This document shows, one piece after another, positions 56,746 through 64,000 of a stretch of 64,000 nt of DNA (position 1 is the first letter of the stretch; every line of letters begins with the position of its first letter). A program made the position numbers and the translations under genes. This DNA comes from Balaenoptera acutorostrata (lineage: Eukaryota > Chordata > Mammalia > Artiodactyla > Balaenopteridae). Under the pieces are notes generated by a model that saw nothing but the letters and a program-made list of their open reading frames with translations, was not told the DNA's origin and ran no database searches. The DNA is taken from the NCBI RefSeq assembly GCF_949987535.1, contig NC_080073.1, positions 29,632,116 through 29,696,115 on the forward strand, in the 5' to 3' direction.

Positions 56746-57794
56746 AACTAAAGGTAGCCCCTTCCTCCTTTTACAAAAACTCAGCTGTATACAAAAAAAT
56801 GGTTTGTAGGGTTTCTTGAGGAGTCATTTTCTGAAGTGGAAATGAATAATGGAAAGCAATAGCCATTCATTGGCAAGTAAATAGTTGCCATACTATATAT
56901 GTTTTATTTAGAACACCAATGATTTGGTCATTAAATGGAGGCAAAATGATTTGTAAATACTAAGTACCCTGCTAAGAGGCATTAGCATCTATGAATTTTG
57001 CATGCTGCTTGGTCTAGGCTGTTAATCAGGTGTGTTTTATTGATACATATTTTCATGAGAGGAGGAAAAAAGTTCCACAGTTTAGCAATTGAGAGCTAAC
57101 TAAAGTTCTGAACATCCAGAGTCAGATTATTTAAAAATCCTTGACTAGGAATTGACTTTCTGGGCAATGATATCATAGTAGATATTAAGAGCTAAGAAAG
57201 ATGCTAAAGCTTTGGAAATCTACATGTGTTAGACATTTTGCTCTATAAGAAATGACCTCCTGAGTTCTAAGAACAGAAGGGTCTGTGACAGTAATGCAGC
57301 CTTCTTTGGAAATATCTACATGAGAAATGAGTTGTGTGAGGGAAGAAAATATTATTACTTAACAGAAAAGTACGTTGTTTTAATGAGTATAAGCTATTTA
57401 GGTGAGTTTGAATCAGTTATTATTTTAATGTACTAATATATGTGTGTGTGTGTGTATATATGATTTTAAGATCTGTCTTAGAATTTATAACTCAGTAACT
57501 ACTAAAAAAATCCTTCATTATTCAACAATTTGTCATATATTTTTTCAGTACATCAGATTATTAAAGAAAACGTATAACCTGCAAGCTCAGATTCAAAGCA
57601 TATCTTCTTATTTGCTTCCCCTATGTGTTTTTTAATAAATAAATCTTAAATGTAGGTTGAATTTTGGGTTCCCAGGAAGATCTCAGTTTCAGGGCTCTGA
57701 GTATTTGGTACTTCCATGTTGCTAAATGGATTGCCAGTAACAGTTGACCGGATGGGTAAAACTCTATGAAGAATATATGTGACAGCAATAATTT
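56746..57794. other. Unassigned AT-rich sequence
   Basis: No gene or repeat recognised beyond a TG/TA simple repeat at about 57436-57466. Confidence 0.5.
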
Positions 57795-58050
57795 CATTCA
57801 AGCATTCAATGCTCATTTGTTTTTATCTACTGGGTACCAGGTGTAGTGGTAGATGTTGAGACTTAGCCATTCCCCACATGTACACAATATAATGTGTTGT
57901 CAAAGTTGTAGATGTAGAATATGACAGAAGGAGCCCCTAATTCTGCCCATGGTGGGATCAAAGGAGGTTTGATTAAAAGAACCACCTTGAGAAGTCATGA
58001 AGTCAGAAACAGTGGGAAGACCTTTAACTTAAAAGCAGCATGGAATGTAC
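57795..58050 (-). repeat. L2-like LINE fossil
   Basis: 'caagcattcaatgctcatttg', 'ctgggtaccaggtgtagtgg', 'agttgtagatgtagaatatg', 'gatcaaaggaggtttgatt', 'ccaccttgagaagtcatg' follow the antisense L2 order, weakly. Confidence 0.45.
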
Positions 58051-58129
58051 AGACACAGGAGCTGTAGAAAAGCACAGAATGTTTGGAGAACAATGGTGGT
58101 GTGGTGCTCCTAGACCAAAAGCACAATTT

Positions 58130-58520
58130 GCAAGGCTCTATCAGTTGGGTTCTCAACGGGAAACAGATGGCACATTCAAATCAAGATGAGTTGAAGAGTT
58201 TATTTACAAGAGGACTATTGACAAAGTTGTGGACTGAGTGTAGGGGAACCACAGAAAATGTATAAACTGAGATCAGTAATAGTAGAGCTGTCATTACTCC
58301 TTGACCTGAAGGGACAAGGGGAGGGAGCTGGTATTGGAACCACAAAGGATTGAGGTGTGGGAGGAACCTGCCTCGAGAGGACAGTAACCTTCCATTGAGG
58401 AAGCCAGATGGAGGTGACCTCCCAGGGAGGAACTAGAGGAATAAATATCTTTACCAACTCTCTTCCCTTCTTCCCATCTCTTGCTTGGCCTCTCTCCAGG
58501 AAAATAGTGAGCCTTTTTTT
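58130..58520 (+). repeat. Old interspersed repeat, same family as 12005-12230
   Basis: Phrases 'gaagagtttatttacaagagg', 'gtgtaggggaaccacag', 'gaactagaggaataaatatc' and 'tctcttcccttcttcccatctc' are typical of a mammal-wide repeat that later contains the 'cattggccaaac' phrase seen at 12.1 kb. Name not certain. The 104-codon minus frame over it is not a gene. Confidence 0.42.
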
Positions 58521-58861
58521 CATGGGCAAGTAGAATCTGGGATTCCCACCTGTTTCTTTTACATCAACTTCAATGAAGACTTTTACCTGTCACCCACCTT
58601 ACTTCTCTAACCATCATCTACATTTGGACAAAACAGTGTGTTTCCATTTTGATTCCTAGAGGTACCTAACATGAGTAAGTTGAAGGAGCTTTCGGAGATC
58701 CTAGGGGTGCCTCCTGAGGCTCTATTATGAATAGCTATCATCATTATTGTTTAATCTCTTATTTGTCTAAAAAGCATGCTGTTTTCTTGCTTTAGTTTTG
58801 TTTTTGCTTTTGTTCCATATTTCACTAGCTTTTACGAAAGGCTCATTAGGCTTTTTGTATA

Positions 58862-58980
58862 TCTTACCCTGTTTATCCCTCATCACAACCTTTGGGGAAG
58901 GCAATATGATGCACATTCTATTGATGAAGAAACAGAGTCCCAGAAGAGTTCATAAAACTGGATGTACCATTGAATAGATA
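58862..58980 (-). repeat. MIR SINE fossil
   Basis: 'ccctcatcacaacctttggggaaggcaatatg' and 'attgatgaagaaacagagtcccagaagag' in the reverse MIR order. Confidence 0.68.
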
Positions 58981-59447
58981 AGGTGTTCAGCCTCATTCAC
59001 CTATGCGATGATAATACATTCATGTACACTATAACATATGCATGTCATTTACTGCTCTCTCCCATGATTAATCTAACACTTAAACGCCAGACACTGTGCA
59101 GGTGGTGAGAGAACAGAGACAAGGAAGGACCCCCTCTTATTTGTGATGAGTACACAGCTCACACCTGCTAGTATCATTAGTCCTAGAAACAAACAACAAA
59201 TATGGTAAGAGAGACTAATTTGATCAGAAAATGAGATGAAAATATTTTTTGCCCCTCCCACCCCAAAATTTAAACAGAAAAGCTCTCATATTTGACATGT
59301 GTTGAGCTTCTAAGAAATAAATCACAGTCTCAACCACAGATTCAGGGCACCCATATCAGGAGATTTGTGTGCAAATTGGTTGAAATGCTTTGTGGTGCTG
59401 CAGATCTTGTACTGACCTGTGCCACTTGCTTTAAGAATGGAGGGAGG

Positions 59448-59448
<1 letters not shown>
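58981..59448. other. Unassigned non-coding sequence
   Basis: Nothing recognised. Confidence 0.5.
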
Positions 59449-59513
<65 letters not shown>

Positions 59514-59537
59514 AATATATAAATATATATATATAAA
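59449..59537. repeat. (AT)n microsatellite, about 88 bp
   Basis: About 28 continuous AT units, then interrupted ATAAAT and AT units. Self-complementary, able to form a cruciform. The open frames over it (poly Ile-Tyr) are simple-repeat translation. Confidence 0.96.
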
Positions 59538-59767
59538 ATGAGGTCTGTAATGAAATAGGCCTCTGGATTTGACTGTCCCATGAGTGGATCCACGTGAGGT
59601 TAGGTATGAGATGACATTAAAGCTTACTGCCCTCAAAACGACTTCTCCTTCTGCCACTCTTTAGTGTTTATGGGGGTCAGGAGGGGTTGTGATAAGAATA
59701 TTTATTTCAAAAGTAATAAGTTCTGTGCTCACTGTCATTGAGGATTAAAACTCCCTTCCCCAACCCT

Positions 59768-59768
<1 letters not shown>

Positions 59769-59801
<33 letters not shown>

Positions 59802-59803
59802 TG
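59769..59803. repeat. (CTTT)n microsatellite
   Basis: About eight CTTT units. Confidence 0.94.
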
Positions 59804-60159
59804 GCCAGTGGAGTGCTAATGTCTATCATATTGTGTTGCTTTTCTCATCTCTTATTTGTTTGATCCTCAAATCTCTACCTCCTTTATTTTGATAACTGAC
59901 CCAATAATTGCCCAAAGGAATTCTTAGTCATTGCCATTGCATCTTCTGTGAAGAACCTGTCCTTTGTTTTACCTGGTTCCTCTCGGAAAATCTCTTTACA
60001 TCCTAAATAATTACTAAGTAATTACTCAGGTACACTCTTACTGCAGCAGTGACTCCATTTAACATCCTCAGTGTGTAGGGGTATCTTTTATATACAAAAT
60101 ACAGGTGGTTGGCCTTTTTGTTTGTTTGTGTTTTAGTTTTGTATCCTGGAAGAGGAAAA
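59804..60159. other. Unassigned non-coding sequence
   Basis: Nothing recognised. Confidence 0.45.
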
Positions 60160-60445
60160 AGGTATCCTTCTCCACTTCTTTGCCTGACAAACACCTCTCA
60201 TCTCTTAAGACATTGCTCAGATACAGCATCATCTCTGTGAGATATTATCCTATTGATCCTCTAAAATTATTGTCCACGTTTCTATCTCTTGTTTGTAGCA
60301 TTGTATTATACTCTGTTTATTTCTTTCTCCCCACTGGACACTCAAGGCTGTGATTTATTCATATTTGCACCTGTAGTACAAAGCATAGTACTTGATATTT
60401 GAATGGTGTCCAGTAACTCTCTATTAGATGAATGAATAACTGAGT
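60160..60445 (+). repeat. CR1/L2-clade LINE 3' end fossil
   Basis: 'gacattgctcagatacagcatc', 'gtttgtagcattgtattatac', 'ccccactggacactcaaggctgtg', 'gcacctgtagtacaaagcatagtac' and 'tagatgaatgaataac' match the sense 3' end of an L2/L3-type LINE. Confidence 0.62.
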
Positions 60446-60850
60446 GGCAGGAGACAGGGAACCATTGTAGGAAGAACATTAGAGCAGTGTTCTAAAAAGA
60501 TAATCTAAGCAGTAAGATGTAGTATGAATTGGTGGGAGGGTAATCAAGAATGTCGGTTAGAAGGCCTTTGCAAAAGTTCAGATTCAGATTTGGGTTGTGA
60601 CTGACAAAATGGAGATGAAGAGATGGAAATGAGTAGTTTTGGGGGATATAACTTGACTGGGCACTCATTTTGAAGGTGAGAGGTGAGACAGTGGTCAGTC
60701 AGATATTCCAAGCTTGGATCAGGGGGGAGGAGGTGGCCCTATTAATAAGACAGGGCAGTTGAGAAGGGAAACTTATAAGAAAAGATAGTGAATTTGGTTT
60801 TGGCCATGTTGATTTTGAAGTAAAGATCTGGCATTTGTTCTGAGGGGAAG
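60446..60850 (-). repeat. L2 LINE fossil
   Basis: Antisense L2: 'gggaaccattgtagg', 'agataatctaagcag', 'ggtgggagggtaatcaag', 'gacaaaatggagatgaag', 'gaatttggttttggccatgttgattttg'. It abuts the opposite-strand LINE fossil at 60160-60445. Confidence 0.6.
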
Positions 60851-60889
60851 AGAAAAGAATTAGTTGGAATACCTACTACCTGTTGCTGT

Positions 60890-61060
60890 TAAGTATTCTA
60901 TACCTATTTTATCTGATAGGTATCATTGCCCTCTTTGTGGGTGCTCCAAGTGAATCTCAGATTATATATCTTTCCAAAGGTCAGAAAGAGACAGAATTAA
61001 AACCCAGGGCTGCCAGGCTCAAAACACTTGGGTTTCGCTGTACTACCACAGCATCCTTCT
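60890..61060 (-). repeat. MIR SINE fossil
   Basis: 'attttatctgataggtatcattgcc', 'ccaaaggtcagaaagagacagaattaaaacccagggctgccaggctc' and 'ctaccacagcatccttc' in the reverse MIR order. Confidence 0.7.
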
Positions 61061-62277
61061 AAGCCCAGTGGATCACCCCCCAGTTCAGGCTAGGTGTCTA
61101 AGCTCAGTTCATTATTGTCCCCAGTGTTCTCTCTCACATTGTCCCTCTCGTAGCATCCTTTCCCTTTTCCTTTCAACCTCACTAAACTGCATTTGTCTCA
61201 TGTGGGCTCAGCAAATTCATACCTTCTCAAAAAGACCTTCCACCATTGCTTCTTGCCCCACCTTTGCTTAGGCCTTAGACTCTCCACTGTTCAGTATTTT
61301 GATTTATTTAAATTTTTAGAGGGTGCTCATGAATATTTTGCCACAAAGTCTAATATAAACCCTAAAAAGCCTAATATTCAAATAGAATTCAAGTGATAAA
61401 TGCTAATAGTAGAAAGCTTAAAAACCTGCACATTTGTGTTCTTTGTCCAAAGCAAGGAGCTGCCGTTTCCTCAGAGCAGAAGAGCCTTGAATGTCCTAGT
61501 GTTTGCATGATTGCTGTTCATCCTGCTCTCTGCTAATTGGTTTAGCAGGTCTCTGGTGCATCCTGCATTTTCCATTGCTGTTGGTTTTATTGGCCTCTAA
61601 TGGAAAGCCAGCCCCTAACCTGATGTGTACCATTCCCTTACCTTTGGATATTTGCCTGTGTTGCTACTGCACTTTTGGGGAAGGTCACAATTGACTCTGT
61701 AAAACTGGACTTGTTTGGAGGGCTCTGGAATTTCATAGTCTGTCAAGAAGAAGAAAAGGCCCAGGTGATAAACACCAGAATCTCCTGCTCCTGCCTCCTA
61801 GGTGAAAGATAAGCAGTGTGTATGGGTTGTTATGGTGATGGGGGTGCAAGCTGTCACAGAATTAGGAAAAAATATTTTAATATTTAGAACAATTATGTAT
61901 TTGGGGAATTTACTTTTCTCAGTTTTTTCATCCGGGTATGATGAAGTCATGTCAATCTACTCAGTTCTGTGAAGTGGTAAAGTCTCTGTTGAGTAATTCT
62001 CAACCGCAAATCATGGGGAAGACTTCTTGGTATTGTGGTATAATCCATCTTATTTGGCCTGCACTTACTAAATACCTGCGGTGCCCCCAGGGCTGGGTAA
62101 GCACTGATAGGATTCTACCCCTGACTTAATGACCTTTTTGTTTTATGTTCTGTAACTTGGACAGGTAGACTATCAACCTCCTAAAATTTAGTGGCTCTTG
62201 CAACTACATTGACTTCTGTAACACCCATTACAGAAAAAAGAAGAAAACAAAAAACAACAAAACAAAGCAAAACCCTA
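61061..62277. other. Unassigned non-coding sequence
   Basis: 61080-61290 is C/T-rich and could be decayed LINE. Two overlapping frames (61068-61271, 61193-61396) lack family features. No gene recognised. Confidence 0.45.
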
Positions 62278-62495
62278 CCATATATTGAGCATTTAGAATA
62301 CACATTATTTAATTTAAATCTTTCATCAGTTCTATGAGTTACTATTGTTGTTCAATTTTACAGATGAGGATACTCAGACACAAAGGAGATGACTATTTTC
62401 CCCAAGGACCTACAGCTAGTGAAGACCTAAACCAGATTATAACCCACTTAATCTGGCTCAGGAGCCTATGCGCTTGATTGCTATGCCATAAATGC
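62278..62495 (-). repeat. MIR SINE fossil
   Basis: 'atattgagcatttagaatac', 'tctatgagttactattgttg', 'cagatgaggatactcagacacaaagg', 'aaggacctacagctagtg', 'ggagcctatgcgcttgattgctatgcc': reverse MIR, nearly full. Confidence 0.82.
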
Positions 62496-63104
62496 ATGGG
62501 GCTGGCAGAGTAGTAAAAAGCATCAGGCAGTGTAGACCTGTCATGTTGTGTTTGTATTATTATCCTCTCCCATGTTACTTACCAATGTTTATTGGCCTTT
62601 TTAAACTATGCACTCTCCTTAAAATAGAGCTGATTTTGTTTATGATCTTAATATGTTTTCCCTAAAACTCACACTATTTACTCAATTATCCTAATTTAAT
62701 GTGATTTACATCTTAAGAATATAGGGAACACCTGGGATCTTTGTACCAAATGAACAGAAGGAATAAAATGGCTTTCCTTTCTTTTTTGCTTTTCTCTTCC
62801 TCACCCCTCTTCGTTCTGATTATGGTCCATCCTTGGTTTCAGTTAGTGACAAGTCAACAGAACCTAGCCGTGCCTAGTTAAGGAATGGAAACTTCTTGAC
62901 AAAATAGCTCTCCGGTGTTAAGATCTCATAATAGTGGAAACACTGGCAAGGAAACCCATGTGTTAGATTATTCTCATAGATAAATATGTTAAAGTAAGCA
63001 AGTTGTCTTTAGAACATTTTAATTTGATTTAAATCACAAACATTTATTAAGTGGCTATTATGTCCAGGAAACTGTTCGATACAATCAGCTGGACACCAGA
63101 GGGA
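62496..63104. other. Unassigned non-coding sequence
   Basis: Nothing recognised. Confidence 0.45.
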
Positions 63105-63262
63105 CACGGGGGTGCTTGTTAAAGCGCAGATTGCTAAACCCCACCTCCAGTTTGCATTCAGGAGGTTTGGGTTGGGGGTCTTTTATTTTTATTGCTAACG
63201 TATTGCTGGATGTTTCTGCTGCTCCTCTTCCTGGACCACACTTTAAGAATCACTCATCCAGT
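63105..63262 (+). repeat. MER5A-like hAT DNA transposon remnant
   Basis: 'gcttgttaaagcgcagattgctaaaccccacctcc', then a diverged middle, then 'gctgctcctcttcctggaccacactttaagaatcac'. Consensus order kept, left terminus missing. Confidence 0.68.
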
Positions 63263-64000
63263 GGGAGAAGGTTAGTTCTCATAGCTGAGCCGCTATGACC
63301 TAGAGGCACAGAATGCTCAAAGTATACTGAAAAGAAGAGATAATCTTACTCACGGACTGTGATGGCAGTGTGATTCACTTTTGTGAAAATCACCAACAGC
63401 CTACAGTTCCAAGCTTTTGAAATATAGTAAATATGCATTTCAGTATGACAGTGAACACTCCAAAAAATAATATGCCTAAATATAACAGCCACAGCCTATT
63501 GTCACGTTGTGCCAGCCATTCTGGCTTTGAGTGAAGGTTTATACCACGTGATCCTTAAATAGCGTGTAAAACTTTGATAAATGATTGCTTAATGTGGTGG
63601 AATCCATAAAAAATGATCTTGGCTGGTGTTTGCTTGCAGACTTGATCATCTGAAGCAGTCCCAAGTTTTTTAATCACTTAAGAATGCCTACAAAGTATTT
63701 TGAACAGATCAAAACATATCGTGGACCAGTAGCTGTGAAGGGAGGAAAACTAACCTCAACCAGAGCTTGACTGTGTTGTGTGACTTTCCTCAGCAGTGTG
63801 GTCTTTCACCTCTTGCTTTAGGAGCTTCCTTGGCTGAATTTGGACTGCTTTCATAGTTACTCAGGATTGATCTAGTGTGTGTAGAGCACCTGGCCCAGTT
63901 CCAGGCACACGTTTGTCATCAAACATGTGTTCTCTGCCTGAAGGGTTTAAGCTGAAGACCTAAGGTACAAATTCTCTTTCCACATTAAGGTGTTTGTAGG
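63263..64000. other. Unassigned; possible MIR tail
   Basis: 63735-63925 has weak MIR-like phrases ('agagcacctggcccagttccaggcac'). Otherwise nothing recognised up to the window edge. Confidence 0.4.

Noticed and set aside
59322..59657. Ile-Tyr repeat frames of 71-111 codons
   Set aside because: Translation of the (AT)n microsatellite.
1..64000. A prokaryotic-type system, CRISPR array, phage or operon
   Set aside because: No spaced direct repeats, ribosome sites or packed genes; the repeat content is plainly mammalian.

Overview
This window reads as non-coding nuclear DNA from a mammal, most likely a cetacean (whale or dolphin). The strongest clue is three tRNA-derived SINEs of the CHR type known from whales, hippos and ruminants. 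I see no ruminant Bov-A/BovB elements and no pig PRE-type SINEs, which favours a cetacean. The young L1 copies have the 3' end and 5' UTR style of cetartiodactyl L1. I find no convincing protein-coding gene, tRNA, rRNA, CRISPR array or prokaryotic feature. Nearly every longer open frame is either L1 ORF1/ORF2 (minus strand), its mirror on the other strand, or translated SINE sequence. The window is best read as intergenic or deep-intronic.

Layout. 0-9 kb: old MIR, MER5A-like and L2 fossils, with two CHR SINEs, at 966-1289 and at 6377-6732 (the second sits inside an MIR). 9.3-11.0 kb: a 5'-truncated young L1 in which about 400 bp of ORF2 3' end has been replaced by a small L1 3' end with a 5' inversion. 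11-16.8 kb: mostly unassigned sequence plus microsatellites and a 74-bp tandem duplication. 16.8-23.56 kb: an essentially full-length L1 on the minus strand with 3' UTR, broken ORF2, ORF1 with one premature stop, and a CpG-rich 5' UTR. 23.6-32.4 kb: several MIRs, an L1 tail carrying a nested CHR SINE with a probable 3' transduction, a MER5A and other old repeats. 32.41-39.82 kb: a second full-length L1, same orientation, bounded by a perfect 13-bp target-site duplication. 39.8-64 kb: older DNA with MER20, L2 fragments on both strands, MIRs, an ancient internally deleted L1 at about 53.57-55.80 kb, and simple repeats including a long (AT)n.

The elements form datable layers: MIR and L2 are oldest, MER5A/MER20 and ancient L1 are in between, and the young L1s and CHR SINEs are newest. 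All three young L1s and all three CHR SINEs lie on the minus strand. That is what one would expect of an intron in a plus-strand gene, but six elements are too few to be firm. The two long L1s are direct repeats about 9 kb apart and could recombine or confuse assembly. I did not find a new multi-gene system. The points most worth a second look are the SINE with a probable 3' transduction, the tandem modules in the SINE and in the L1 5' UTR, open frames shared by both L1 5' UTRs, the altered reverse-transcriptase catalytic motif of L1 copy 1, and one weak candidate exon at 45616-45687. Repeat names and edges come from reading alone, with no database search; edges of old repeats may be off by tens of bases.
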